Notes under the pieces: generated by a model
What the model was told of the DNA's origin: nothing
Databases searched by the model: none
The model's input: only the letters and a program-made list of their open reading frames with translations
Assembly: GCF_032884065.1 (NCBI RefSeq)
Contig: NW_027062649.1
Location: 2,153,355 to 2,217,354, forward strand
Length of the DNA stretch: 64,000 nucleotides
DNA from: Artemia franciscana
Lineage: Eukaryota; Arthropoda; Branchiopoda; Anostraca; Artemiidae
Direction of reading: 5' to 3'
Made by a program: the position numbers and the translations under genes
Shown: positions 1-10,947 of the stretch, one piece after another
How positions within the stretch are numbered: position 1 is the stretch's first letter
Layout of the letters: each line of letters opens with the position of its first letter

Positions 1-1273
1 GCTATTAATTCCAGCTGCACCGATAACTCAGAGATCGTCAAGAAACGATGCTAGTCCTGCAAAAGATCCATTTGGTGTAGACCCATTCTTAATATTGATA
101 TTAAAATGGTTTTTTTGCTTGTCAAATAGCTATTAATTCCAGCTGCACCGATAACTCAGAGATCTTCAAGAAATGATGCTAGTCCTGCAAAAGATCCATT
201 TGGTGTAGACCCATTCTTAATATTGATATTAAAATGGTTTTTTGCTTGTCAAATAGCTATTAATTCCAGCTGCACCGATAACTCAGAGATCGTCAAGAAA
301 CGATGCTAGTCCTGCAAAAGATCCATTTGGTGTAGACCCATTCTTAATATTGATATTAAAATGGTTTTTTGCTTGTCAAATAGCTATTAATTCCAGCTGC
401 ACCGATAACTCAGAGATCGTCAAGAAACGATGCTAGTCCTGCAAAAGATCCATTTGGTGTAGACCCATTCTTAATATTGATATTAAAATGGTTTTTTGCT
501 TGTCAAATAGCTATTAATTCCAGCTGCACCGATAACTCAGAGATCGTCAAGAAACGATGCTAGTCCTGCAAAAGACCCATTTGGTGTAGACCCATTCTTA
601 ATATTGATATTAAAATGGTTTTTTGCTTGTCAAATAGCTATTAATTCCAGCTGCACCGATAACTCAGAGATCTTCAAGAAATGATGCTAGTCCTGCAAAA
701 GATCCATTTGGTGTAGACCCATTCTTAATATTGATATTAAAATGGTTTTTTGCTTGTCAAATAGCTATTAATTCCAGCTGCACCGATAACTCAGAGATCG
801 TCAAGAAACGATGCTAGTCCTGCAAAAGATCCATTTGGTGTAGACCCATTCTTAATATTGATATTAAAATGGCTTTTTACTTGTCAAATATCTATTAATT
901 CCAGCTGCACCGATAACTCAGAGATCTTCAAGAAATGATGCTAGTCCTGGAAAAGACCCTGTTTGATACAAACCCATTCTTAATATTAAAATAGTATTTT
1001 CTTGTTAAATAAGTATTAATTCCAGTTGCATCGATAACTCAAAGATCCTCATAAAATAGTGCTAGTCCTGCAAAAGACCGTTTGGTGAAAACCCATTCTT
1101 AATATCAATATAGTATTTTTCTTGATAAATAAGTATTAATTCCAGCCGCACCGATAACTCAGAGATCCTCCAGAAATGGTACCAGTCCTGCAAAAGGGAC
1201 ATTTGGCGCAGACCCATTCTTAATATTGAAATTAAAATATTATTTTTTCTTGATTAATAAGTATTAATTCCAG
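1..1273 (+). repeat. Tandem array of ~127-bp units, each holding an intron 3' end plus half an exon
   Basis: About ten units start near 1, 129, 256, 383, 510, 637, 764, 891, 1012 and 1133, each beginning (G/A)(C/G)TATTAATTCCAG. The period is 127 bp in the left, near-identical units and drops to about 122-126 in the right, diverged ones. Each unit contains an acceptor-like TTAATTCCAG, then about 75 bp homologous to the first half of the exon at 1274-1434, then about 50 bp homologous to the T-rich intron end before that exon. The array runs off the left edge, so total copy number is unknown. Homogeneous units on the left and degenerate ones next to the exon suggest recent expansion away from the exon. 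Confidence 0.95.
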
Positions 1274-1434
1274 CCGCACCGATAACTCAAAGATCCTCAA
1301 GAAACGGTGATAGTCCTGCAAAAGACCCATTTGGTGCAGAACCGTTCTTTGCTGGTAGTTTTGAAAAACAGGTTGATATATTTGGTATGAACAATTTCGG
1401 CTCTGAAGCAAAGCTGACAAAACAAGATGTGCCG
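1274..1434 (+). CDS. Internal coding exon of an unidentified protein with DPF motifs
   Basis: An open stretch of 161 nt (2 nt of a split codon plus 53 codons) lies between acceptor TTAATTCCAG, with T-rich sequence upstream, and donor GTAAGA. It encodes a Ser/Gly/Asp/Phe-rich peptide containing KDPFGAEPFF, then FGMNNFGSE, ending KQDVP. DPF is the motif that binds the AP-2 appendage domain in many endocytic adaptors, so such an adaptor is possible, but I cannot name the protein. The reading frame closes at a stop just inside the intron, as expected for an exon. No partner exon was recognised downstream, and upstream exons lie outside the window. Coding status is inferred from the splice sites and peptide composition only. 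Confidence 0.5.
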
Positions 1435-3180
1435 GTAAGATAATGCTTCTATTTGTTCTGAAAAAAAACAATTAATTTTCCACGAACTTGTTCTTTATAC
1501 ATTTGCAGAGCATAATTTGCACTTAGTGTTTCTATTTTGATAATGTTTCTATTTTTTCAAAAAAAAAAAAAAATCAAAGATCCTGATTTATTTACATTTT
1601 CAGAGCATAATTTGCTCTTTAATGAAAACAAAATACATTTTAGATGTTTTCTATTTTTACTTAAATAAATAAAAAATTATCAAAACTATACGAAACAAAT
1701 ATCAGTATATGTATGTTAAACTGACGGTCCATGTTTTTTAATTATATGCTGTTTTTTTTTTTTCATTTTTTCAGTTAAGTGCAAATTATGTTCTGTTCTT
1801 GAGAAGGTATGTGGGTTGTTAGCCCTACTACTGTTAATTTTCACTCGTTTTGAGCTTTAATCAGTTATTTTTTTTTCTGTTCGTTTTGGGTTTCATTTAT
1901 TTATTGATGATGATTAATGGTAGTTTTACGGTTGTAGGATTATTTTATTTATTGTTGTAGGATTTATTTATTGTTGTATTTATTGTTGTAGGTTGTATTT
2001 ATGTAGTATGTAGGTAGGTTGTATGTAGGTTGTAGGTGTATTTATTGTTTTTATGTTGTATTTATTGTTGTAGGTTGTAGGATTATTTTAATTTATTTTT
2101 GCTCATTTTCAGCTTAATGGTGATCTTTACTTTTCTTTGAAAAACTTGTTTTTTGGATTTTTTTTTTTTTAATTAATCTAGGGAAAAACCATAGATTTAT
2201 TATCTGAACTGGTATCAGATAATACAGCAACGGTATTGCAATACGTGAGTTGATAAACAGCCACCACGCATTTAACTCAGTTGATGTTAATATGTTAAAT
2301 GAAAGCTGGTAACTCATGATAACTGGTAATTCAGATGTAAATGGTACCTCTTATGATGGCAATCAATAATGGTAATAGAAATTTAGACCTTGGAAACCGG
2401 TTTTGCCCAGTTGAAATGCCTCAAGAACCCTTTGTTGCGGGCATGAAAGAAAAGCGATTGGCTATGACAGAAAAGCGGGAGAAGGAGTAGTCAGTGGATC
2501 TTCTTAATGGGGGGGGTATCCAAAAAGGTTTCGTTTGTAGTGTCATAGTGCCTTTCATTTTCATGAAAGAAAAGTGCCAAAAAGTTGCAAAAAGTGCAGA
2601 CAAGTTGTGTTGGTGAATGCTCGGGAAAGTGTCTTCTAAGCTGTCTTTGAGCTTTCTTGATGTTATGCTACTTCTAGCATCTTTCGCCCTCTCCTTTTTT
2701 TCATTTGCTCTAAAATTTGTAAAGATTTAAATATTGAAAAGAAACCACGTAAGTATTAGGACAATAGTCGAAAAAGTCTTCTTCCTCTCGATTTACCTCT
2801 GACCGCAACTAGTAAATTTCGTATTAGCTTTTCTTGTCGGGTGGTATATTTGGTGTCTGAGAATTTTGTTGAATTTTGTTTTAATCTTGTGTCCGCTTGG
2901 ACATCCAACTGCCTTCTTTGAGAGATAAAACGAGAGGTCTTAAAATTTACTTGAAAGCATCCGCATAATTTTATTTAAGATTTGTTTTATAAGTGACTTA
3001 CTTATAAATGACGTACTTATAAGTGACTAAAAAAAAGTCGTTTTTTTCGGTTTAGTATATTTTTGTTCTTCCCGGATCGTATTTAAAATTACAAGGTAAA
3101 TACCTCAGACTAAAGAGAGAAGAGAATGAGAATTTGTAGAATTCAAGTCGACGGGAGTCAAGAGTTAGACTTTTCATGGA
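1435..3180. other. AT-rich non-coding stretch with simple repeats
   Basis: No convincing gene. About 1925-2095 is a degenerate TTTATTGTTGTAGG repeat. Sequence near 1505-1530 reappears inverted near 1783-1800. A 44-codon open frame runs from ATG 2356 to TAG 2490 and is rich in Glu and Lys near its end (EKRLAMTEKREKE). It has no recognisable homology or clear splice site and could be chance or a terminal exon of the gene at 1274. Poly-T tracts are frequent. Confidence 0.5.
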
Positions 3181-3182
3181 CT

Positions 3183-3960
3183 ACAAGCGCAGTGGTTAAC
3201 TAGACCTACGTTGCCCGGGCAACTTGAAGTGTTGCGGCAGCCTTTGTCCGGCTTCGCCGGCTAAAGTGTTGCAAGAGCAACACTTTGGTTTTGTTTCTTC
3301 GCTATCGATCAGTAATCACATGATCAAAGGCTATTCCTCAGCGTTGAAAAAACAACAACAAGATAGTATCAAAAGAAGGGACTAAATTGACTTTGCAGTT
3401 AGTTGAACTTTATCCTTTTCAATCTTAGACATTGTGACGAATGAAAACTCGGAACAATATCTTATATAATCTAGTTGGTATTATAAAGCTATCCCTAACT
3501 TTTCAGGATCAAAATACCATAGATGACATTATATTAATTATTACGGAACTATCTCATTGTTTTACATTCTCGTTTGTGCTTGTTTCTTCACTATCGGTTA
3601 AATGATGAAGTTGTCAGCCTATCGAAGTTTTTAAAACGGTATGTTTTAACAAGAACGCAATCAGTTATCGCATGACCAAAGGCTATTCCTCAGCGTTGAA
3701 AAAACAACAACTACAAAATAATATCGAAAGAAGGGACTAAATTGACTTTGCAGCCAGTTGAACTTTATCCTTCTCAACCGTAGACATCGTGACGGATGAA
3801 AACTTGGAGCAATATCTTATATAATCTAGTTGGTATTATAAAGCTATCCGTAACTTTTCAGGAATAAAATACCATAGGTCACACTAATTATTACGAAACT
3901 ACCCCATTGTTTTACGTTATCGTTTGTACCCGTTGCGTTAACACTTAATTCTGTCATATT
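3183..3960 (+). repeat. Interspersed repeat family A (two tandem units) with clustered hairpins
   Basis: The segment contains two partial units about 350-380 bp apart (compare CTCAGCGTTGAAAAAACAAC near 3338 and 3693). The same sequence, including TAGACCTACGTTGCC and TTTGGTTTTGTTTCTTCGC, recurs at 63683-64000. The left end (3208-3290) holds three successive GC-rich stem-loops: GTTGCCCGGGCAAC, CCGGCTTCGCCGG and AGTGTTGCAAGAGCAACACT. The left unit lacks about 65 bp present in the 63.7 kb copy. No open reading frame is conserved between copies. The class is unknown; a non-autonomous DNA element is likely. Confidence 0.8.
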
Positions 3961-4004
3961 TAAAGAGATCGAATACAATTTGCACCAATTTGCACAAATT
4001 TCTA

Positions 4005-4610
4005 GCCCAATGTGAACAGATTCTTACTTACAAGTCCCTCTCCCGTGATAGACATCAAGTTCACCCGAAAGAAACAAATGGGTACACCAACTAGCAAAAG
4101 TTGCAAACCCATCATCGCTGAAGATGATTGTAGCCCAATAGCCGATTATTCCTTACAAGTCCTCTACATGTCTTACCACTGGAACCAAAATGGCTTAACC
4201 ATCAAATACACCGGAAACAAATAATAGGTAGACCAACTAGCAAAAATGGCAAACCCCTCATTGCCGAAGATTATTATGAGCTAACAGTCGTTTCTCGCCC
4301 AAAGTGATCCGATTCTTACTTATAAGTACCTCTCCCGTGATAGGCATCAAGTTAACCGGAAACAAATAAATGGGTACACCAACTAGCATAGTTGCAAACC
4401 CCTCATCGCTGAAGTTGACTGTAGCCTAACAGCAGATTATGACTTACAAGTCCCCTACATGTCTTACCACTGGAACCAAATTGGTTTTACCATTAAATAC
4501 ACTGGAAACAAATAATAGATACACCAACTAGCAAAAGTTACTAACCCCTCATTGCCTATGGTGATTATTACCTAACAGCCAACTGTTGCTTACAAGTCCT
4601 CTACATGTCT
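4005..4610 (+). repeat. Degenerate tandem repeat, ~292-bp period made of two ~145-bp halves
   Basis: GATTCTTACTTACAAGTCCC at 4019 returns with few changes at 4311. TACATGTCTTACCACTGGAA recurs in alternate halves near 4166 and 4458, and ACACCAACTAGCAAAAGTTG-like sequence appears four times. One half keeps a 70-codon open frame (4012-4224), but the frame is closed in the neighbouring units, so it is read as repeat rather than gene. It lies between the two inverted pieces of repeat A and may be its internal part. Confidence 0.8.
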
Positions 4611-5475
4611 CACAATTTGTATCGGCCTAGATTTTGTTTCAGTGTGTACCTTACTACTGAAGGTGTCAACCCCTCGGAATTTTCAAACTGGTATACCTCA
4701 TGAAGGATTTTTGTACCAAAAAATGGATGTCATACACTTTGATCAGCTCATCAAGAGCTATCGATTGCCGTCGAAAAAAAAATTCTATCTTTCTTAGTTC
4801 AAAAGTTAATTTTTTTTGCCGTAGGCCAACTTTCTAACGTCACCACTTAGAAAGGAGCAAAGGATAAGCTCCAATTTCTTTAACAATGAGAGAACTTTTA
4901 AATGTTATTAGGCACATCTGATACCATTTTTCTACCCAATCCCAAGGCCGAAAAACCGAATGATAAACTCAGCTGAAATCATGAACAGAAATAGATAGAA
5001 ACAATAGATGGCAGCACCTTCGGACCCGTGGGAAAATGCCACATTTCTGTAATTTTGTTCTGTAAATTTTTCTATTTATCACTCAAAGAAGATGTATTGG
5101 CTGTGGGGCCGGGTAACTACCGCATATATTTAACACTTATAGATTTTAGTCCATCTTCAATTTGAAAATGGTGCCTGCCTGCTTGCCTGCTAGAACGGAG
5201 CTTTCCACTCGAAAGCAGAAACATGCTTTGAGGAAACGAAAGCTTGGCTGCACAACTTCAGATACTCCTCTCTGACATAGGTTGTAAAAATCCAGTTCAC
5301 TTCGCACACCATAGGCTCTGGCTCGTGGACAAGTAAAAACCATCCTTTTTGGCCCCAGGCAAGAGTTCTGCGGAGGTTTCCAAAATGTAACGTCATATTC
5401 ATCGATCCGGCCTGAGATACACACTTTCCGTGAAAACCGCAAAGGTTAGACCCTTACCAGTTTCCAGGAATAAAC
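4611..5475. other. No recognisable gene
   Basis: Mixed-composition sequence. A 98-codon open frame on the minus strand (5146-5442) shows no motif I recognise and has no splice or promoter context. It is bounded on the right by the inverted fragment of repeat A. Confidence 0.4.
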
Positions 5476-5600
5476 TGGGACAAAACCAAAGTGTTGCTCT
5501 CGCAACACAATGACACAACACTGAAGTTCATGATTACTGTCTTAAGTAATTAAAAGGAGCAATAGACAGTGTTGATGATTTCTTAGGATTTGTAGATGTG
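5476..5600 (-). repeat. Inverted fragment and end of repeat family A
   Basis: AACCAAAGTGTTGCTCTCGC is the reverse complement of the hairpin region at 3265-3292 and 63750-63780. The adjoining AACACTGAAGTTCATGATTA...AAGGAGCAAT...GACAGTGTT recurs at 14845-14925. Together with 3183-3960 this could bound one roughly 2.4-kb element, with the 4.0-4.6 kb tandem units inside it; that linkage is inference. Confidence 0.65.
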
Positions 5601-5647
5601 TTGCTCCTTTTCCTATCCTTGCATGGACGTTTCCTCATCTACTTAAA

Positions 5648-6450
5648 AGCATTGGGGAAATAAGCTAAGAGCAAGGAGGCAGAAGATGTAGATAAACATT
5701 GGGGAAATAAGCTAAGGGCAAGGAGGCAGAAGATGTAAAAGATGTAGAAAAAACATTAGGGAAATAAGCTAAAAACAAGGAGGCAGAAGATGTAGATGTA
5801 GATGAAGATGTAGAAAACCTACTGGGGAAATAAGCCAAGAGCAATGAGGCAGAAGAGGTAGAAGATGTAGATGAAAATGTAGAAAAAAATTGGGAAAATA
5901 AGCCAAGAGCAAGGAGGCAGAAGATGTAGAAGTAGATGAAGATGTAGAAAAAATATTGGGGAAATAAGCTAAGAGCAAGGAGGCAGAAGATGCAGAAGAT
6001 GTAGATGTAGAAAAACATTGAGAAAATAAGCTAAGAGCAAGGATGCAGAAGATGTAAAAGATGTAGATGAAGATATAGAAAAAACATTAGGGAAATAAGC
6101 TAAAAGCAAGGAGGCAGAAGATGTAGATGTAGATGAAGATGTAGAAAAAAAACTGGGGAAATAAGCTAAGAGCAATGAGGCAGAAGATGTAGATGAAGAT
6201 GTAGAAAAACCATTGGGGAAATAAGCTAAGAGCAAGGAGGCAGAAGAGGTAGATGAAGATGTAGAAAAAACATTGAGAAAATAAGCTAAGAGCAAGGAGG
6301 CAGAAGATGTAAAAGATGTAGATGAAGATGTAGAAAAAACATTAGGGGAATAAGCTAAAAGCAAGGAGGCAGAAGATGTAGATGTAGCTGAAGATGTAGA
6401 AAAAAAATCATTGGGGAAATAAGCTAAGAGCAAGGAGGCAGAAGATGTAG
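5648..6450 (+). repeat. Minisatellite, ~55-65-bp unit, about 13 copies
   Basis: Units read roughly GGGGAAATAAGCTAAGAGCA, then AGGAGGCAGAAGATGTAGAT, then a variable GATGAAGATGTAGAAAAAAC. AAATAAGC occurs about thirteen times. Length differences come from gain or loss of GATGTA blocks. Open frames of up to 154 codons on the minus strand, rich in Ser, Thr and Leu, are products of the repeat and are not called as genes. Confidence 0.95.
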
Positions 6451-6918
6451 ATTTTTATAGGAATACGCAAATACTGGGCCTCGTGTTCATTCCACATGAC
6501 ATTACCCGCATCAGGTTAGTGTTTGATGGGCATATAGGAACATTCAAGCAGACTTTTCGAAAGACCTCTTGAGACCGCTGCTTTTATTTGCTCAGGGAGC
6601 TATCCTATTCAAAGTTTTCAAAGTTGGCAATTCCTCGAACTGTGCAAATTTCACCTTTGCTAGTGCTTTAAGTGTAAGGTCCAGTGGTCTAATATTTCTT
6701 TTCGAAAGTCTCTTAGGGTGTAGGTACCTTTCCACTGTATCTGAAGCTTTCGCCCACTACATTATACTCTACCTGGCTATTGGCTTGGAAGCTTTAATGC
6801 CTCACACCTCGGTAGCTTCATTGTCTGAGGGTTTATAGTGCCTAGCCTCCAAACCCTACTCCCTCTCGACATCAACGACACTGCACCAAATAATATTATT
6901 AATATACTTTAAGGATTG
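6451..6918. other. No gene recognised
   Basis: Roughly balanced base composition. An 89-codon frame on the plus strand (6569-6838) lacks an ATG start and known motifs, so it is not called. Confidence 0.4.
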
Positions 6919-7232
6919 TATGGCCGTCCCGGCTAAGTGGTTAGCGCGCTGGTGTGAGAATTATTTGTCCAAGGGACACGAGTTCAATCCCAGTTGTGAC
7001 CAATGGTTTAGGACGGGGGTTAGTGGTGTGACTCTGTAAGCTCAGTAGGAGTCGACCCATCTCTAAATGGGTATTTGGAGAAATCTGGGGAAGGTAAGCA
7101 GGAAGAGTGTGTGAAAGCACAGGAGGGTTGGCCCCCAGCCCCCCATTGCTCTTCCTAGCTGAAGGGCCATGAAACGGATATCAGCACCGCCAGTTAGGAA
7201 CTTAAGGGTCTAGTGCTGTCATACTTATTTAC
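6919..7232 (+). mobile_element. Full-length tRNA-derived SINE
   Basis: The head resembles a tRNA with internal RNA polymerase III promoter boxes: A box GGCTAAGTGGTTAGCGCG near 6931-6948 and B box GAGTTCAATCC near 6980-6990. The body has AAATGGGTATTTGGAGAAAT, GGGGAAGGTAAGCAGGAAG, GAAGGGCCATGAAACGGA and TCAGCACCGCC, and the end is TAAGGGTCTAGTGCTGTC followed by CTTATTTACT. Partial or diverged copies lie at 8954-9109, 42908-43228 and 59512-59785, which fixes the boundaries. It is non-coding and would depend on a LINE for mobility. Confidence 0.9.
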
Positions 7233-8343
7233 TACCTAAAGACTGTATTTAAAGAAAGAATCCTAAAAAACCTAAATAATTTCGTAAAACTGTACAAACT
7301 TTGATCATTTCTGTCCGTTTTGAGTCCTAATGTTGATCTATACTTTCAGGTTATGATATTTGTTATTTCGTTTAATCAAAAAGCAAGGAATGGCATTAAG
7401 ATCAATCAAACTGAATATAGAATTTACATTGAATGAATTAGTGAAACAGAAAAAATCGAAAATGAATTGAAGAATTAGTTCAAATTCAAACAAGCGTGAA
7501 TTCGAATAAATGTGCCGTGTTTAGTGACAATTTAAAAACATCAACTAATAATTAAAATAATGGTCAGAATGTTTAAATCTTTCATTATTTAAAGGAAATA
7601 TGTTCAGTTGTTGAAAAATTCGGTTGTGTCTTTGGCACTCTTACAGTGAAGTAGCTAAGGAAAGGGTTAAGAGGATTTAGTAATCCCTGCTCTCCTCCTG
7701 AGGAGGATCTGGAATCCCCCTCTGCCCCCTAACTCAAATGGATGAGGCACATGCTAGAGTAGAGCCTCGAATTTTTTACCTACTATTTTTGCCCCAGGGT
7801 AGACTTTTGATCACAATTGAGTAAAAAAAATGTTTTGAAAATGCTGAACAAGCAGTGATATTGCATAAAAGAAACTTAGTTCATAGTACAGTCCCTCCTC
7901 CAAATCCCAGTCGAAGAATTTAGATGTTAAGTAGTACGCAGGAATATAACAATATTCACTACAAAAACTTCACAGCGTACTTTCAATTTCGTGGTTCTAT
8001 TAATCAACTAAAATTTTGCTTTCAAATAAAATGATTTTTTTCCTTTTTTAGAAACCTTCAGTGAAGGACTTTTCACTAGACTCGTTGGATCCACTGAAGG
8101 CGTGAAAATGGACACTATTTTATTTTTATTCGCAGAATTTAAATCGGAGTTGCATCGATGTGTGCGTTTTTTTGTGTGTTTTTGTTGTAGCAACTCTACC
8201 ATCAAGAGACGTAATTTTTGGAAGTATCGAAGAGGTTGATTATGTTTATTCTATTAGTTTTATTTAAATACCTTCTAAAAAAGCTGAAAAATGTTATAGA
8301 CTCTTACTTATCTTGACTTTTCCAACTTTGTCAAACGATCTAA
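7233..8343. other. AT-rich sequence without recognisable features
   Basis: No coding exon, RNA gene or repeat boundary could be supported. Short open frames are not conserved in any copy elsewhere in the window. Confidence 0.4.
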
Positions 8344-8350
8344 GGCTGAA

Positions 8351-9482
8351 CTGGCCAGCCATGACAAAAACAAAGAGAGAAAAATATCCCAAGATGAAGG
8401 AAAGAGACGGGAATATGGCCAGTAGAATAAAACGACGCGGATACGATGGATTAAACGACGCGCCGATATAACGATATAACACGCGGATTAAACAACGTGC
8501 CTTTATAAACAAGGCGTCTTCAACGCTAAGAACAAAGATACAATCCAAAATAATCTAAAACGTAAAATTAAAGAAAATCTAAAAGCAAAAAATAAAAAAA
8601 AAGTATACCATTGATGTTATTGTGACTGAGCACCACAGAAGCTAAACAGAATTACCTTAGGGAGAACATTGAAGCGACCCTACTTGCCAGCCATGACAAA
8701 TACAAAGAGAGAAAAATATCCAAAGATGAAGGAAGCAGACGGGACTACGGTTAGTAGAATAAAGTGACGAGAGAAAACGATGCGGACACGACGGATTAAA
8801 CAGGACGAATTAAACGACGCGCCTGTGTAAAACAAGGCGTCTTCAACGCTAAGAACAAAGATAAAATCTAAAATAATCTAAAACCCCAAATTGAATAAAA
8901 TCTAAAACCAAAAAATAAAAAAAACAATATACCATTGATGCTACTGGGACTGAATGGGTACCTGAAGAAATCTGGGGAAGATAAGCAGGAATGGAGTGCG
9001 AAAGCCAACCCCTCATTGCACTTCCTAGCTGAAGGGCCATGAAACGGAGATCAGCACCGCCGGTTTGGACCTTAAGGGTCTAGTGCCGTCTTACTTACTT
9101 ACTTACTTTACTGTGACTGAGCACCTCAGAAGCTAAACTGAGTTACTTCAGGGAGAACAATGAAGTGACCCTACTGGCCAGCCATGACAAAAAAGAAAGA
9201 GAGAAAAATATCCCAAGATGAAGAAAACAGACGGGACTACGGCCAGTAGAATAAAAACGACGCGGATACGACGGATTAAACGACGTGCCTGTATAACAAT
9301 ATTACAACGACATTACACGCAGGTTAAACGATGCACTTGTATAAAACAAGGCGTCTTTAACGCCAAGAACAAAGATAAAATCTAAAATAATCTAAAACAT
9401 AAAACTAAGAAAAGCTAAAACCAAAAAAAAAAAAAACAATATACCACTGATGCCACTGTAACTGAGCACCACAGAAGCTAAA
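8351..9482 (+). repeat. Three tandem copies of a ~330-bp unit
   Basis: Units begin CTGGCCAGCCATGACAAA (8351), CTTGCCAGCCATGACAAA (8682) and CTGGCCAGCCATGACAAA (9175). Shared blocks include GAGAAAAATATCCCAAGATG, ACAAGGCGTCTTCAACGC and ACTGAGCACCACAGAAGCTA. Spacing is 331 bp between units 1 and 2. Between units 2 and 3 it is 493 bp, which becomes 326 bp once the inserted SINE and one target copy (167 bp) are removed. No conserved open frame. Confidence 0.9.
8954..9109 (+). mobile_element. 5'-truncated SINE inserted into the tandem repeat, with target-site duplication
   Basis: The insert starts at ATGGGTACCTGAAGAAATC and ends in a CTTACTTACTTACTT tail, matching the 3' half of the SINE at 6919. 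It is flanked by ACTGGGACTGA (8943-8953) and ACTGTGACTGA (9110-9120), an 11-bp target-site duplication with one mismatch. The uninterrupted target is visible in the neighbouring units near 8622 and 9455. The truncation and direct repeats fit target-primed reverse transcription. Confidence 0.92.
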
Positions 9483-10135
9483 CATTCCTTCATCTTCAGA
9501 TTTTTTTTTTCTCTCTTGGTTTTTGCAAATGTTTTGTGTAAAAAAATTTATTTAAGGGAAGTTTTAAGAGAAATTTTTATCTAAATAATCTAAATCAAAA
9601 GCTAAAAGGGTTATCTTTTTTTTTATCTTGAAGTGTATATTTAAAATAGTCTCATTTCTAATGTACGTTATCGGGGAGGTTTTAAGGAAAATCTGAAACA
9701 TCCTTTTTAAATTAAGTTTCTGATTGCAGTTTTATCTTTCAGGAGAGGGGTAGGGGTTTATAAGTACCGAGAAACTTCAAATTTTATGGATTAGGTCGCA
9801 TTTTTGGGGTTTAATCTTTCTTGGCTTTTACAAGATCCTATTTTCACACTGCGTTTGTTTTAACTTTGTAAATCCCATGATTTCGGCGATACTGATGTTT
9901 GTGGAATTAAATGACTGAGATGGATTTATGGTATGTTGTAATGCATTTTAACAATAAATATAATTTTTTTATTTATTAAGACTCAGTCTTCGTTTTTATT
10001 AAGGGCAAGATGTTTTTTTTTATTTGAAAACAGCAGAAACTTGTCATTTAGCAAAATGAAATGTGCATCCTGATGGTAACACACCTAATGTGATGTCCAA
10101 ATTCATATTTACACCCCATCTATGACTTGATGGGA
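9483..10135. other. AT-rich sequence, nothing recognised
   Basis: Long A and T runs and no supported gene, RNA or element boundary. Confidence 0.4.
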
Positions 10136-10184
10136 TCATTCAGTATCCAAGGATTCGAATGCACTTTTGAGTTTCTGGGGTTTT

Positions 10185-10350
10185 ACTCCGAGCTTCATGT
10201 ATCCGAATTTCTCCGTGGGGATTTTCTGCGGGGGGATGTTTTCCGGAGGGTATTTACTGCAGGGGGTATTATCTGAGGGAAGGGTATCTTCCGCTTTAGG
10301 TATTTTCTGGAGGTAAGGGTGTTTTCCGCGGGGGGGGGGGGTATTTTTCG
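10185..10350 (-). repeat. G-rich degenerate short tandem repeat
   Basis: About six loose units of the type TTTTCYGSRGGGKRTATTT on the plus strand, ending in a run of more than ten G. The minus strand gives a Pro-rich 102-codon open frame (10136-10444) that follows the repeat and matches nothing I know. Confidence 0.6.
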
Positions 10351-10947
10351 GGGCGTAGAAGCCACAGCTCCCAACCTTTAAGTTCCATAGCCTAGTCTTT
10401 TTCCTACAACGATTCAAATCAAAATTCTTAGGATAGTCGTTCATTATATAGTATACCCTATAATGGAAACTTAGTAAAGACCTTTTTTTCTTCTTCTTTT
10501 TTTTGTCTCATTAGATTGTAATTTTATGATCTAGTCCCCTTTTTCAGCAGTACCAAACATTTAGGGTGCACAATCGCTATTTTTTCACTATTCATCTCCC
10601 AGGGCCCTGCAAGATATCAGACTGACATTTTAAAATATTTTCAATTAGATTATTTGTAGAGCCTCAAAAATACCTCTAGTAGTAACATAATTATTGCAGT
10701 GCTGGGGACGAAAGTATGAAGTATTTGTACGCTGTATTTGTAAAATAAGGTTACATAGACACACCAAACTCTGCGGAAAAGTGTAGACATAGTGGAATGT
10801 AGTGTCTCTACCTTTTCTCTCTTTTTAAAATATTATAGTAGAAATTTGAAAGGAGCTAATTCAATAACAAAACTGAACCCTAGACTCTTTAACAGAGCTA
10901 AAGTCTTCATAGTTTAAGAGAGCTGAATCTTCACAGTTTCTATTTGC
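10351..10947. other. No gene recognised
   Basis: AT-rich filler without supported features. Confidence 0.35.

Noticed and set aside
1-1273. A CRISPR array, given regular direct repeats.
   Set aside because: The 127-bp units are repeated whole with no unique spacers, and the context is eukaryotic.
1783-1814. A 32-nt micro-exon between TTTTTTCATTTTTTCAG and GTATGT, in phase with the exon at 1274-1434.
   Set aside because: The sequence (AAGTGCAAATTATG) is the inverse of a block near 1505-1530, so it is repeat DNA; nothing else supports coding.
4012-4224. A 70-residue protein starting MNRFLLTSPSP.
   Set aside because: It lies in a tandem repeat whose other copies have stops at several places; not conserved as coding.
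5665-6433. Ser/Thr/Leu-rich open frames on the minus strand, up to 154 codons.
   Set aside because: They are produced by the 55-65-bp minisatellite and change frame with unit length; no start context or homology.
6922-6995. A functional tRNA gene, from the A and B boxes.
   Set aside because: The boxes head a 310-bp SINE found in four places; no complete cloverleaf with an anticodon arm could be drawn.
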